Positions 50,514-59,322 of a stretch of DNA of 64,000 nucleotides are shown here, piece after piece. Below the pieces are notes generated by a model that saw only the letters and a list, made by a program, of their open reading frames with translations, had not been told where the DNA came from and made no database searches. Source of the stretch: Sphingobium sp. CAP-1. Its GTDB lineage: Bacteria > Pseudomonadota > Alphaproteobacteria > Sphingomonadales > Sphingomonadaceae. The stretch covers positions 124,001 to 188,000 of the forward strand of contig NZ_CP046256.1 in the NCBI RefSeq assembly GCF_009720145.1, given 5' to 3'. Position 1 is the stretch's first letter; every line of letters begins with the position of its first letter. Both the position numbers and the translations under genes were made by a program.

Positions 50514-50882
50514 GTGGATTTCCTTCGATTGGAGACGCGACGGAACCGCGCCCAAACAAAGCTGGCCAATCACATCGCCGCACCGCAACGACGTATGGGA
50601 TCAGCCCCCTCCCGAATCGGGAAAATTTTCGATCATGTTCGATGTCGGTGATGAAAATGGGGCACCGTGTCCCGGTGATCAGGGCATCCTGCCCCGTCAT
50701 ATGGGGCAAATTGGCCGGGTTGACGGGGCGTTATGCCCTGCAATTGCGGACAGGCTTCATTCGCGGTAGATTCGCGGCGCAAGACTCGTCAGATATTAAC
50801 CATTGCCTGTTCATAATCCCGGCAAGGCAACCGACCATCGATCGGGCTCTAATGGATGAGGGCAGTTCAGGACGTGGGCACT
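50514..50882. other. Control region upstream of the tra operon
   Basis: About 370 bases without a gene, between the divergent traA and a small plus-strand gene. It contains a 9-bp dyad GCCCCGTCA (50691-50699) / TGACGGGGC (50721-50729) and, within it, TGCCCC/GGGGCA around 50690-50708. The tra promoter must lie here; no unambiguous -35/-10 pair was found. Confidence 0.4.
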
Positions 50883-51323
50883 ATGGGCGCTGACTCACGA
50901 GACTTTACACTGGATATCTCCGAACGCTTCTTTCATCTCACGACTGAGAGCCTTCGCCTTCATTCTAATAGTACTAAGTGCTATCAGACGCTCGAAAATC
51001 TCGTGAACAGCCGCGTTCCAGGAATAGAAAAGATAGATGATGAGGATGCGGAGAACCTAAAGCGCCATCTGGTGGCTGTCCCTACAGGCGGAAGCATTCA
51101 GATCCATTTAGAGATTACGGAGACGAGTGCCAAAAATCTTGAGAGAATAAAAGAATTGCTCGAAACAAGACTCGAAACCAACATTTCTGTTGGGGACGCT
51201 CTTTCTGCCCTTTTATTCAACTATATAGTCGAGCAGCGGGCAGCTCGCGTGATTTCCAAGCTCCAGTTGGACGAGTTCGATCAACCTCGCGAGACCGGCC
51301 CATTCAAGGGGTCCCGGCACTAA
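50883..51323 (+). CDS. Hypothetical protein upstream of the tra operon, 146 residues
   Basis: ATG 50883 is used; a longer frame begins at 50856. The sequence is helical and charged (NLKRHLVAVPTGGSIQIHLE, then KNLERIKELLETRLETNISV, then GDALSALLFNYIVEQR). The base composition is visibly lower in GC than its neighbours, a sign of different origin. Divergent from traA, so a transfer regulator is possible; the family is not recognised. Confidence 0.6.
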   Translation: MGADSRDFTLDISERFFHLTTESLRLHSNSTKCYQTLENLVNSRVPGIEKIDDEDAENLKRHLVAVPTGGSIQIHLEITETSAKNLERIKELLETRLETNISVGDALSALLFNYIVEQRAARVISKLQLDEFDQPRETGPFKGSRH

Positions 51324-51441
51324 CAAGCGCGGTCACCAATGCGTTAGCCTTTCGGTTCGGACAAATCTGGTCGAAACCACGCTTGCATTGGCTTTTCTGC
51401 TATGATTGTCTTCCCCATCCGAACGGCATTGGGGGATCGAT

Positions 51442-51471
51442 ATGACATCTCTTGCCAAGTTAGGGGCGTAA
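51442..51471 (+). other. Possible nine-codon leader peptide
   Basis: ATG 51442, behind GGGGGATCG, encodes MTSLAKLGA and stops at TAA 51469-51471, three bases before the GTG start of the next gene. The spacing would allow translational coupling. It may equally be chance. Confidence 0.25.
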
Positions 51472-51474
51472 GTT

Positions 51475-51969
51475 GTGGAGCTCGCCCAAGGCGACGAGCT
51501 GCAGAGGGACTATGTGCCTCTGATCCTGCGGGCGATGGCTTGCAAGAAAGCAACTCAACGCAAACTCGCCCACCTGACCGGTATCAGCAAATCGAGGCTG
51601 GGCGTTTTGCTGCACAGCAAGCCCGAAAAACGCGTCACCATGACGCTTCCTGAATTTGAAACAATATTGCACGCGCTCGGCATGAATCTAGTGCACGCAT
51701 ATGTGTGCCTGAAAACCTTCAAAGGTCTCGATGAATATTATCAGAAATGTTATTCGACGGCTGTCTTCATGCTCTGCGACATATGCGTGCGCGCGCCTGA
51801 GCGAATGATTGATGTGCTCGAGGAATTGGGTGGCTTCGATGGAACCGAGATCAGGCTGGCCTGGAGCCCGTCGCTCCAAAACGCATTGATCAAGAAGGTG
51901 ACCGAGGAGGTCCAAGCTATTCATGAGCGCAGAAATCGCCTCACCCATGGCGACGATTTCGACCTCTAG
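51475..51969 (+). CDS. HTH-containing small protein, 164 residues
   Basis: Starts at GTG 51475. The N-terminal part holds a helix-turn-helix of Cro/repressor type (MACKKATQRKLAHLTGISKS, then RLGVLLHSKPEKRVTMTLPE), about residues 20-65. The remainder is helical, with TFKGLDEYYQKCYSTAVFML and an end containing ERRNRLTHGDDF. Probably a regulator of the neighbouring transfer genes; the target is unknown. Similar low-GC style to the preceding gene. Confidence 0.65.
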   Translation: MELAQGDELQRDYVPLILRAMACKKATQRKLAHLTGISKSRLGVLLHSKPEKRVTMTLPEFETILHALGMNLVHAYVCLKTFKGLDEYYQKCYSTAVFMLCDICVRAPERMIDVLEELGGFDGTEIRLAWSPSLQNALIKKVTEEVQAIHERRNRLTHGDDFDL

Positions 51970-52007
51970 CCGAACTGTTCGTGGACATGGATCAGCAAAC
52001 CATGCGG

Positions 52008-52973
52008 CTAGAATGTCGAGACGGACGCCTTCCTTCCGATTGTTGGGCGCAGCTGCGTGTTAGGGCCGGCTGTCGTCGAAATGATTGTCGCCTGGCGCCC
52101 GATCCCGCTCAATCGCGACCAGTTGAGCAGAACATTGTCCACATAGGCTTGCGTTTCAGGGATCTGCGGGACCAGGCCATTCCGAATCCGCCCCGGTCCT
52201 GCATTGTAGGCGGCGAGCGCGAGATGATAGTGGCCGAAACGGTCGAGCTGCTGGCGCAGATATTTCGCGCCCCCGCGCAGGTTCTCATTGATGCTGTAAC
52301 GGTTGACGCCCAGTGCAACTGCCGTGTCGGGCATCAACTGTGTGAGCCCGAATGCGTTCTTGCGCGAGAAAGCGTCGGGCCGATACCGGCTTTCCCGGAT
52401 GATCATGGCATCGAACAGGCCAACCGGAATGCCATATTGGCATGCGATGTTGCTCATCATGTCGTAGTAACTAGCCCGGCGCATCTCGGCATCGGACGTC
52501 AGAAATCCGGTCGGCCGGTAACCCGGCGAAGAGCAGCCAGGCACATAATGATAAGCCGCCGACGCGAACATGGCGCCGCCTCGCATCCAGAGCGGGACAG
52601 GCACGCTGGATGCAGGCGGGAGCTGTGCTTCGACCGCCATCGCGCCCAACTGCGCGACGCCCACATGGGCGAACGGATCTTCGGCATCGGCAGGCGCCGA
52701 CCGGGGATTTGTGTCCATGAAATTGTTCGCCATCTGGAATTCCACCCATTGCCGACTGAGGTCATGCACCCGAAAGTCCCCAACCGGCGGCAACAGTGTC
52801 GCATCTGGCAGATCCCGAACTGGCGCAGCCGGCGCCGCGACGTCTTGCTTCACCGGGGCGCCCATCGCGATGAGCTGGACGCTTCGGACCGCGTGTTCAG
52901 GCCTCGAGACGGCGGGCGCTTCGACGGAACAGATCAGGCCGACGGTGGCGACACCCAAGAAAAAAGCACGCAT
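52008..52973 (-). CDS. Lytic transglycosylase (conjugation-associated)
   Basis: 321 residues from ATG 52973. A signal sequence (RAFFLGVATVGLICSVEAPA) is followed by a 140-residue unknown region and a C-terminal SLT domain with the catalytic Glu in MIIRESRYRPDAFSRKNAF, then GLTQLMPDTAVALGVNRYS and AAYNAGPGRIRNG. It opens the cell wall for the channel, like TrbN/VirB1. It lies apart from the tra operon, on the same strand, near its start. Confidence 0.9.
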   Translation of the reverse strand: MRAFFLGVATVGLICSVEAPAVSRPEHAVRSVQLIAMGAPVKQDVAAPAAPVRDLPDATLLPPVGDFRVHDLSRQWVEFQMANNFMDTNPRSAPADAEDPFAHVGVAQLGAMAVEAQLPPASSVPVPLWMRGGAMFASAAYHYVPGCSSPGYRPTGFLTSDAEMRRASYYDMMSNIACQYGIPVGLFDAMIIRESRYRPDAFSRKNAFGLTQLMPDTAVALGVNRYSINENLRGGAKYLRQQLDRFGHYHLALAAYNAGPGRIRNGLVPQIPETQAYVDNVLLNWSRLSGIGRQATIISTTAGPNTQLRPTIGRKASVSTF

Positions 52974-53083
52974 GACGACCTCCCCATTCTTGAACCGAGG
53001 AAAATGGACGCCAGCCGAGTCCATCTTGTCAATCCGCCCCGAGACACTCTGACGGCCGGCCGCACAGCTCTTGCGAGAGCGAA

Positions 53084-53410
53084 ATGTGGCTGATCGCGCG
53101 ATACAGCAATGGCTGCGGAAAGGGCCGAATTCCTCTTCCAGAGGCCGTTCGGAATGCCCTGGTTCGCTGGTACATCGGCCAAGGTGCCCGGGCCGATGAA
53201 GAAGCGGGGATCATGCTCGTCCAGCAAGCGCGCATCGGCGAAAAGTGGATCGCCTGTGACTGCTTGCCGCCAGGTGAACCGCCGCCCATCCTGACCCAAG
53301 TTGAACAGTGCCGGCGGAACACGCAGGGAACGCGAGCTGGTAAGTATTTGATTTTGCTAGGCGTGGGTTTGGGGGCAAAACCGGATGTGCTAACAACATT
53401 TTGCCTGTAA
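53084..53410 (+). pseudogene. N-terminal fragment of a disrupted gene
   Basis: ATG 53084 starts a coding-like stretch (GRIPLPEAVRNALVRWYIGQ, then KWIACDCLPPGEPPPILT) with a CxC motif. Coding character is lost after about 53290, and the frame stops at 53410, some 60 bases before IS21 copy 2. The tail of a gene in the same orientation begins immediately beyond that IS. The two pieces may belong to one plasmid gene, possibly of the DUF1173 type, whose middle is missing. Family and link are tentative. Confidence 0.5.
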
Positions 53411-53646
53411 CTGGCCGTTTGGTTTATCTTTACGAGTACAGGCAGTAACAACCTGGCCATGTATGTCGTTGTCAATCGGCGTGCAAACGGGACCCCCTAT
53501 CGGCGCGCAAAAGGGACCCCCTTTCACGATGGCGCAAGGTTGATCGGACACGCGCCTTTGCGCTGCGCGCGGCGTAGGGAGGGCGGAGCCCGACCGGAGG
53601 CGCGCGCAGCGCAAAGCATCTTTTAATCGGAGGTCGGTGGGGGCGA

Positions 53647-54375
53647 TCAGCTGCGGTTTTTGAAGCGCCAGCTGTCATTGCCGGTCTCGACGATGTCGCA
53701 ATGGTGGGTGACGCGATCAAGGAGCGCGGTGGTCATCTTGGGATCGCCGAACACGGTGGGCCATTCGCCGAACGCGAGGTTGGTGGTGATGATGACGCTG
53801 GTCTGCTCGTAGAGCTTGCTGATCAGGTGGAACAGCAACTGGCCGCCCGAGCGGGCGAACGGCAGATATCCCAGTTCGTCGAGCACGATCAGGTCGAGTC
53901 GGGATAGCTGGGCGGCGAGAGCGCCGCTCTTGCCGATCCTGGCCTCCTCTTCGAGGCGGGTCACCAGATCGACGGTGTTGAAGTAGCGGCCTCGCGCACC
54001 CGAGCGAACGACATTGGCGGCGATGGCGATGGCCAGGTGGGTTTTGCCGGTGCCCGTGCCGCCGACCAGGACGATGTTGCGCCGAGCGGGCAGGAACGCG
54101 CCACTGTGCAGCGAACGCACCAGCCCCTCGTTGATCGGCGTGCCCTCGAACCGGAACGCATCGATATCCTTCACGACCGGCAGCCGGGCGGCCGCCATCC
54201 GGTATCGGATCGAGGCAGCATGGCGATGTGTTGCTTCCGCGCGCAGAAGGTCGGTCAGTATCTCCATCGTGGTGCGCTGGCGCTGAAGGCCGGTGGTGAC
54301 CGCATCGTCGAACGCGCCCGCCATGCCCTTGAGCCCAAGCCCGCGCATCGCCTCGATCATGTCATGCCGCTGCAT
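53647..54375 (-). CDS. istB: IS21 helper ATPase IstB (copy 2)
   Basis: Protein identical to the copy 1 IstB (242 residues, Walker A GGTGTGKTH). One silent base difference from copy 1 is at 53899. Full length, no damage, so presumably active. It overlaps istA by 14 bases. Confidence 0.95.
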   Translation of the reverse strand: MQRHDMIEAMRGLGLKGMAGAFDDAVTTGLQRQRTTMEILTDLLRAEATHRHAASIRYRMAAARLPVVKDIDAFRFEGTPINEGLVRSLHSGAFLPARRNIVLVGGTGTGKTHLAIAIAANVVRSGARGRYFNTVDLVTRLEEEARIGKSGALAAQLSRLDLIVLDELGYLPFARSGGQLLFHLISKLYEQTSVIITTNLAFGEWPTVFGDPKMTTALLDRVTHHCDIVETGNDSWRFKNRS

Positions 54376-55876
54376 CGAAGGTCCTCAGCTGGTCGTAACG
54401 GGCGCAGTCGGCGATCGGCGGATGGCGCAAGGCGCTGTCTTCGGAGGTGATGATGGTGAGCGGTCGCGGCGGTTCGCGGCGCCGCGCCAGGATGTTGAGG
54501 ATCAGGTCGTCGCTCGCCGTGCCGGTCGCCAATGCCTCGCGGACGGCCGCTTCGACCGGCTCCAGACCATCGGTCAGCACGGCCGACAGCACACGGACGA
54601 ACCGGCGGTCGGCATCGTCGCCATTGCCAAGCTTGCGGCGCAGGCGCGCCAGCGCCGGCGGCAGATCCCAGTCCTGGAAGGGCGCGCCGTTCCGCAGCGC
54701 TCCGGGCTTGCGGGCCAGTACCGGCAGATAATGCCAGGGGTCATAGATCGTGCGGTTGCGCCCGAAGTAGCGGGGATGCTCGGCGACAACCTCCTCGCCG
54801 CAGCGCACGACAATGCGGTCGGCATAGGCCCGGACCTGCACCGTCCGCCGCGCCACCGTCGAGAGAACCGAGTAGCGGTTGCGATCGAAGCTGATCAGGC
54901 AGGTGCCCGTCACCGCATGCTCGCTCTCGTTAAAGCCGTCGAACGGTCCCAGCATCGGCTGCAGTGCCGATCGCTCGATCTCCAGCGCCTGCGCCACGGT
55001 CAGCTCGCCCTGTTCCGGGTGTGCCTGTCGTTCCGCCCAGCGCTGGCACTCGGCCTCCAGCCAGCCATTGAGCTCGTCGAGGCTGGCGAACCGCAACCGG
55101 GGTTGGAAGAAGCGGCCCCGGATCGTCTGCACCTGGTTCTCGACCTGGCCCTTCTCCCATCCCGCCGCCGGCGAGCAGGCGGTGGGCTCGACCATATAAT
55201 GGTCGGTCATGATCAGGAACCGCCGGTTGAAGACCCGCTCCTTCCCCGTGAACACGCTCGTCACCGCCGTCTTCATATTATCGTAGATGCCGCGGCCCGG
55301 CACGCCGCCGAAGAAAGCAAAGCCGCGCGCATGCGCGTCGAACAGCATCTCCTGACTCTCGCGCGGATAGGCCCGGACATAGACCGCCCGCGATGCACAC
55401 AGCCGCATATGCGCAACCTTCACGCGCATCGGCTTGCCGGCGATCTCCACATCCTCATGGCTCCAGTCGAACTGGTAGGCCTCGCCCGGCTTGAACATCA
55501 GCGGGATGAAGGCGGTGACACCATCGCCGGCATCCTTGCGCCGGTCGGCCTTCCAGCGCGCCGCGTAGCGCCGAACGGCATCGTAGGAACCCTCAAAACC
55601 TTCGCGCTCCAGCAGATCATGTATCCGCGTCATCCGCAGTCGCTCGCGCCTGCCGCGCACCTCGTTCTCTTCCAGCAGTGTGTTCAGGCGATCCTGAAAC
55701 GGCCCGATCCTAGGCAGTGGCTGAACCTTGCGCTGATAGTCGAATGCGCCTTCCGGCGCCCGGATCGCCTTGCGGATCACCTTCCGCGACACATGCAAAT
55801 CCCGCGCGATCGCCTTGATCGCCTTGCCGCCGGCATACTCGCGCCGAATCCGAACCACTGTCTCCAAAATCAACAT
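54362..55876 (-). CDS. istA: IS21 transposase IstA (copy 2)
   Basis: 504 residues, same protein as copy 1, with the N-terminal helix-turn-helix and the DDE residues in FDWSHED, GIYDNMK and KGQVENQ. Intact. Transcribed toward the tra operon side of the window. Confidence 0.95.
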   Translation of the reverse strand: MLILETVVRIRREYAGGKAIKAIARDLHVSRKVIRKAIRAPEGAFDYQRKVQPLPRIGPFQDRLNTLLEENEVRGRRERLRMTRIHDLLEREGFEGSYDAVRRYAARWKADRRKDAGDGVTAFIPLMFKPGEAYQFDWSHEDVEIAGKPMRVKVAHMRLCASRAVYVRAYPRESQEMLFDAHARGFAFFGGVPGRGIYDNMKTAVTSVFTGKERVFNRRFLIMTDHYMVEPTACSPAAGWEKGQVENQVQTIRGRFFQPRLRFASLDELNGWLEAECQRWAERQAHPEQGELTVAQALEIERSALQPMLGPFDGFNESEHAVTGTCLISFDRNRYSVLSTVARRTVQVRAYADRIVVRCGEEVVAEHPRYFGRNRTIYDPWHYLPVLARKPGALRNGAPFQDWDLPPALARLRRKLGNGDDADRRFVRVLSAVLTDGLEPVEAAVREALATGTASDDLILNILARRREPPRPLTIITSEDSALRHPPIADCARYDQLRTFDAAA

Positions 55877-55988
55877 CCCGATCTCGCCGCCTGAAAATCC
55901 AGCCGGCTGCTTAAACCATCGAAATGAGGGGTCCCTTTTAGACGCCGATCACCCCGCTAACGGGGTCCTTTTTGCACGCCGATCCACA

Positions 55989-56254
55989 TCACCATTGAGA
56001 AACCGGTTTTCGACACACTTACGCCGATCGGCGCCTGCCGGCCTGACTTCATCCTGGAACTGCGCTCTCGCGAAACCGGCGAGATCAGGTCGATCATCGT
56101 GGAAGCCATGGGATCAACTGATGAGACGTATCTAGCCGCAAAAGCTGTCACTCATCCGCGCATGGCGCAAATTGGTCCACTCGTGTGTGTATCACCGGCG
56201 GATGTGGAAACGGGCCGCATCGGCGCTATCGTCCGTCGCGCGGCGGGCGCCTAG
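55989..56254 (+). pseudogene. C-terminal fragment of a gene cut by IS21 copy 2
   Basis: An open frame runs from the IS border to TAG at 56252-56254 without its own start. It reads TIEKPVFDTLTPIGACRPDF, then ILELRSRETGEIRSIIVEAM, then THPRMAQIGPLVCVSPADVE, clearly the end of a folded protein domain. The D...E.....VVEA-like pattern recalls PD-(D/E)XK-type nuclease folds and DUF1173-like plasmid proteins. The piece at 53084-53410 may be its front. The stop overlaps the end of the convergent membrane gene. Confidence 0.6.
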
Positions 56255-56520
56255 CTCCAGCGCATCGATGTGGCGAAGAGAATGACGATGCCGAGCGTCA
56301 CAGGCATGGAAGTCAGGTACAGCTTTTGCCAGCGCCACCATATTTTCGGGACAAACAGGATGGCGGACCGAAGGGAATTGACGCTGGACCAGCCGCGCTC
56401 GCGAACCACTTCCACCATTGTCGTCGCGCAGGAGAGCGCCATGGCGATCACGCAGCACGAACCGGCAGCGACATAAAGCGCCATCCAGTTCGCCAGTTCG
56501 ATCGCCGTCAGATATCGCAT
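56251..56520 (-). CDS. Small membrane protein, 89 residues
   Basis: Two membrane helices: NWMALYVAAGSCCVIAMALS near residue 12, and YLTSMPVTLGIVILFATSM at the end, with a charged middle (VREREGW-like turn, then KIWWRWQKLY). No family is recognised. It runs convergent with, and overlaps, the end of the gene fragment. Confidence 0.5.
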   Translation of the reverse strand: MRYLTAIELANWMALYVAAGSCCVIAMALSCATTMVEVVRERGWSSVNSLRSAILFVPKIWWRWQKLYLTSMPVTLGIVILFATSMRWS

Positions 56521-56659
56521 CTCAGCAACCTGTATAGCCGATAATCGTGCACAAAGGCTAATCGGAGTATCAGGTACCGCAAAATTGGAACTTGCCTCAT
56601 CTGAGATGCACAGATGCCAAAGGTCGGCGTTGCAACGCGATGCAGAAGATGCGTGCGCG

Positions 56660-57094
56660 TCAGTCCGGGTCCGACCGCAGTAGTACCCGCGCTACGAGGT
56701 CGTAGCGCGTCGGGTGTATCCGATCCCGCGTCGGAAAGCGCAGCAGATCGATCGTCTCATCAGCATAGGTCGCAGCGACCGAGTTCACAATGTAGGCATG
56801 TTGACGACTGTAAGGAAGAAGCCAAATGACCCGATGGCAGATGGTCCGGATACGGATACTCGTCAGCCTGGCGGCGAGATCAGACCTTGCATCGTCGTTG
56901 GATCCGACCGAAAAGACGCATGCGCCGTACTTCTTCGTTGGGAAACGCCATCCAAGTATCTGATGTGCATGCACACGCTCGGCCGCTAGCACATCGCACT
57001 GGGGGGCATATTTCGCGTTGATGGCGCGTGCGGTCCCCAGCCCGATGCTGTCGCCCAATATGAGGCACTCAAATACGGACCTGCTCCCCGGCAT
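56660..57094 (-). CDS. SGNH/GDSL-like hydrolase, 144 residues
   Basis: Shorter than typical SGNH hydrolases but with the signature blocks: GDS at residues 14-16 in CLILGDSIGLGTARA, an Asn-containing block VFSVGSNDDARSD, and the Asp-His pair in RDRIHPTRYDL near the end. No signal peptide. Substrate unknown; family members are often esterases acting on cell-surface glycans. It overlaps the preceding gene by 26 bases, so the two are co-translated. Confidence 0.65.
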   Translation of the reverse strand: MPGSRSVFECLILGDSIGLGTARAINAKYAPQCDVLAAERVHAHQILGWRFPTKKYGACVFSVGSNDDARSDLAARLTSIRIRTICHRVIWLLPYSRQHAYIVNSVAATYADETIDLLRFPTRDRIHPTRYDLVARVLLRSDPD

Positions 57095-57365
57095 CGGGAA
57101 CGTTGCTGTCTTGGTCTTCGATTTGTTGCCGGATTTCCGATACGTCCACCTTGCCGATCAGGTAATCCCCCTCATCCTTGAAAAACGCCTCAATCCGCTT
57201 CGTTTCGTCCAGAGGTGGCAAAAGCGAACCGAAGCGGGCCTGCCATTGCTGCTCTACAAAACCCAGGAGTGCCTTCCAGGAAGCCGCCTCGCTTGCGTGG
57301 ACCTGGAGCATCTTATGACCCTCATGCAGGATGATAAGGACGGAGGCGTGCATGATGCTATCCAT
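57069..57365 (-). CDS. Hypothetical protein paired with the SGNH gene, 98 residues
   Basis: ATG 57365 is preferred (sequence from MDSIMHASVLIILHEGHKML); an upstream frame to 57434 is possible but runs into AT-rich DNA. Acidic and soluble, with ASWKALLGFVEQQWQARFGS and a C-terminal KVDVSEIRQQIEDQDSN. No family is recognised. Overlaps the SGNH-like gene by 26 bases. Confidence 0.55.
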   Translation of the reverse strand: MDSIMHASVLIILHEGHKMLQVHASEAASWKALLGFVEQQWQARFGSLLPPLDETKRIEAFFKDEGDYLIGKVDVSEIRQQIEDQDSNVPDAGEQVRI

Positions 57366-57588
57366 CGTAAGCGGCAAATCAGTACGGGCAGGCACGACCT
57401 GCCTTTTCGTCGCAAAACATGCAATTCCGGCCACCCGAAATCAAAAATACATATCAACTATGTCTATGTACTGCCAAACTGATTCTAGAAAATACAAGAA
57501 AAACCTTCACATGTGTAAAGAGAAAGTTTCAGTTAATTTTGTATATACTCAGAAATTTATCAGAATTGTTATTATAACAACAGTTCTA
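57366..57588. other. AT-rich junction before the catabolic cluster
   Basis: From about 57430 to 57600 the sequence is strikingly AT-rich compared with the rest of the window. It contains TTGTTAT-T-ATAACAA (57566-57580), a perfect 15-base palindrome. No gene is seen. It separates plasmid-type genes from the catabolic cluster, as a transfer boundary would. Confidence 0.5.
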
Positions 57589-58821
57589 TCAACTCACCAA
57601 AAGTGACTTGATAGGAATCTCAGGGTTTGCAAGTACAGATTTATCAGGAGTGGCCTGCGTGATAACGAGTGCCTTACCCTGAACATAGTCCTTCACAGAG
57701 TTGACGCAGTCAAGGGCCAGCACCTTACCCTTGCTAAGATATACGAGCGTGAAGCTGCGCGCTGCGCTCTGGCCCCGCACGACGACTTCATCGTATCCCA
57801 AGCTAAGCCCGATAGTCTGGAGCTTGAGATCATATTGGTTCGACCAGAACCAGGGAACGGCGTGGTACGGCGCGGCGTCACCAGCAATATGCCTGGCGGC
57901 CGTTATGGCCTGGTCATTGGCGTTCTGAACTGACTCCAACCGGATCCGCTGACCGCCAGCAAAGGGGTTGGCATGGATCGCGCAATCGCCGATCGCGTAA
58001 ATGTTCGGCAACGAAGTCTGACAGAATTCATCGACTTCTACCCCGTTCCCGCTTGCCGCACCCGCCGCGATCAATGGCTCTACGGCCGGAACGATCCCGA
58101 TGCCGACGACAACCATGTCTGCGGGTAAGACCGAGCCGTCAGACATCCGGACACCCGTTACCCATCCATCATGTCCAATCAGGCAATCCATTTTGGCGTT
58201 CAAATGGATCTCAACGCCATGCGCCCGATGTTCAGCCTCATAAAAACGAGAAAGCGGTTCACCAGCGACCCTTGCCAGCACACGATCCATCGCTTCCAGC
58301 ACCGTCACTTGCTTGCCGAGCTTGGCGAGTACCGCAGCCGCCTCGAGGCCGATATACCCGCCACCGATCACCACGACATTCTGCACTTTCGGCGTCTCGG
58401 CCAGCATGCGGTCAGCGTCAGCACGAGTGCGGACGTTGTGGACACCCATGAGATCGCTTCCCGAACAGCTCAAGCGACGAGGCGCACCGCCAGTTGCCCA
58501 GATCAGCTTGCCATAGCCAATGCGGCTTCCGTCGGAGAGCACAACATTTTGCTCCGCCGGATCGACGGCCACAACCCGTCGCAGGAGCTGCAACTCGATA
58601 TCGCGCTCGGCCCAGATTGCCTGAGGTCGAATGAGAATTCTTTCGAAGCTCTTTTCGCCTGAGAAATATTCCTTGGAGAGCGGCGGGCGTTCATATGGCG
58701 GATCTGGCTCATCTCCCAGCAGTGCCACACTTCCCGCATATTTATGCTGGCGCAGCGCGAGCGCGGCTTGAGCTCCCCCATGCCCGGCCCCAACAATAAG
58801 AACATCGTACCGCTCGCTCAT
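57589..58821 (-). CDS. Ferredoxin reductase of a ring-hydroxylating oxygenase system
   Basis: 410-residue flavoprotein of the glutathione-reductase type (putidaredoxin-reductase-like). FAD site DVLIVGAGHGGAQAALALRQ at the N-terminus, NAD site NVVVIGGGYIGLEAAAVLAK in the middle, and a second FAD motif in LPNIYAIGDCAIHANPF. It passes electrons from NADH to the [2Fe-2S] ferredoxin encoded upstream in the same operon. Last gene of the minus-strand catabolic transcript. Confidence 0.92.
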   Translation of the reverse strand: MSERYDVLIVGAGHGGAQAALALRQHKYAGSVALLGDEPDPPYERPPLSKEYFSGEKSFERILIRPQAIWAERDIELQLLRRVVAVDPAEQNVVLSDGSRIGYGKLIWATGGAPRRLSCSGSDLMGVHNVRTRADADRMLAETPKVQNVVVIGGGYIGLEAAAVLAKLGKQVTVLEAMDRVLARVAGEPLSRFYEAEHRAHGVEIHLNAKMDCLIGHDGWVTGVRMSDGSVLPADMVVVGIGIVPAVEPLIAAGAASGNGVEVDEFCQTSLPNIYAIGDCAIHANPFAGGQRIRLESVQNANDQAITAARHIAGDAAPYHAVPWFWSNQYDLKLQTIGLSLGYDEVVVRGQSAARSFTLVYLSKGKVLALDCVNSVKDYVQGKALVITQATPDKSVLANPEIPIKSLLVS

Positions 58822-58927
58822 GGGATAGATAGCTTCCTTACAGGATTACATAAGCCGTGCTTTGCTTGTCACGCCGTCGGTTAACGGCAAGAGCCTGATT
58901 GAGCTCTCTTTGCGAACTCAAGTGCCC

Positions 58928-59242
58928 TCAATCTTCCGGCGCAATCGTGATGCAAAGTCCGTCCAGAGCATCAGAGATAGTCAACTGACAGGATAACCGA
59001 GATCTTGAGCAACGGTGCTCGGACGAGTCCAGAAGATCGTCCTCATCCGTACTCATGGGTGGCAAGCGATCGAGAAACGCTTCATCGACCTGGATATGGC
59101 AGGTTGCGCAGGAGCAACACCCTCCGCACAATGCAAGCAACTCGTCGATGCCTGCGTCGCGGATCGCTTCCAGTAACGTGGTTGCGCCATTCGGTGTGAC
59201 GGTCACGCGCTCGCCAGTGCGCGTTGTAACGGTAATCTCCAT
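58928..59242 (-). CDS. [2Fe-2S] ferredoxin, putidaredoxin type
   Basis: 104 residues from ATG 59242. The cluster ligands are Cys39, Cys45, Cys48 and Cys85 (CGGCCSCATCHI, then RLSCQL), the C-x5-C-x2-C...C pattern of adrenodoxin/putidaredoxin-type ferredoxins. Two extra cysteines, 42 and 43, lie in the loop. It shuttles electrons between the reductase and the Rieske oxygenase. It sits 80 bases after nadC and 106 bases before the reductase. Confidence 0.92.
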   Translation of the reverse strand: MEITVTTRTGERVTVTPNGATTLLEAIRDAGIDELLALCGGCCSCATCHIQVDEAFLDRLPPMSTDEDDLLDSSEHRCSRSRLSCQLTISDALDGLCITIAPED

Positions 59243-59322
59243 TAGTCCTCTAATTTCCAAATATGCTTTTTGGCAGTCTGCTATCGACTGAAAAACCTCC
59301 ACGCCGCCTTGGCGCGCAAGGC

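Larger units (their letters stand above)
53470..55988 (-). mobile_element. IS21-family insertion sequence, copy 2 (2519 bp, inverted)
   Basis: Same length and ends as copy 1, in opposite orientation: TGTCAATCGGCGTGCAAA at 53470-53487, and the reverse complement of TGTGGATCGGCGTGCAAA at 55971-55988. The flanks do not match each other (left ...ATGTCGT, right TCACCATTG...), so there is no target duplication. This points to a later deletion or recombination at this copy. Its istA and istB are intact. Confidence 0.92.

Noticed and set aside
25607..55988. The two IS21 copies as a composite transposon carrying the tra operon
   Set aside because: Copy 1 has its own target duplication on both sides and copy 2 has none. 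A composite element would show the duplication at the outer ends only. Independent insertions are the simpler reading.
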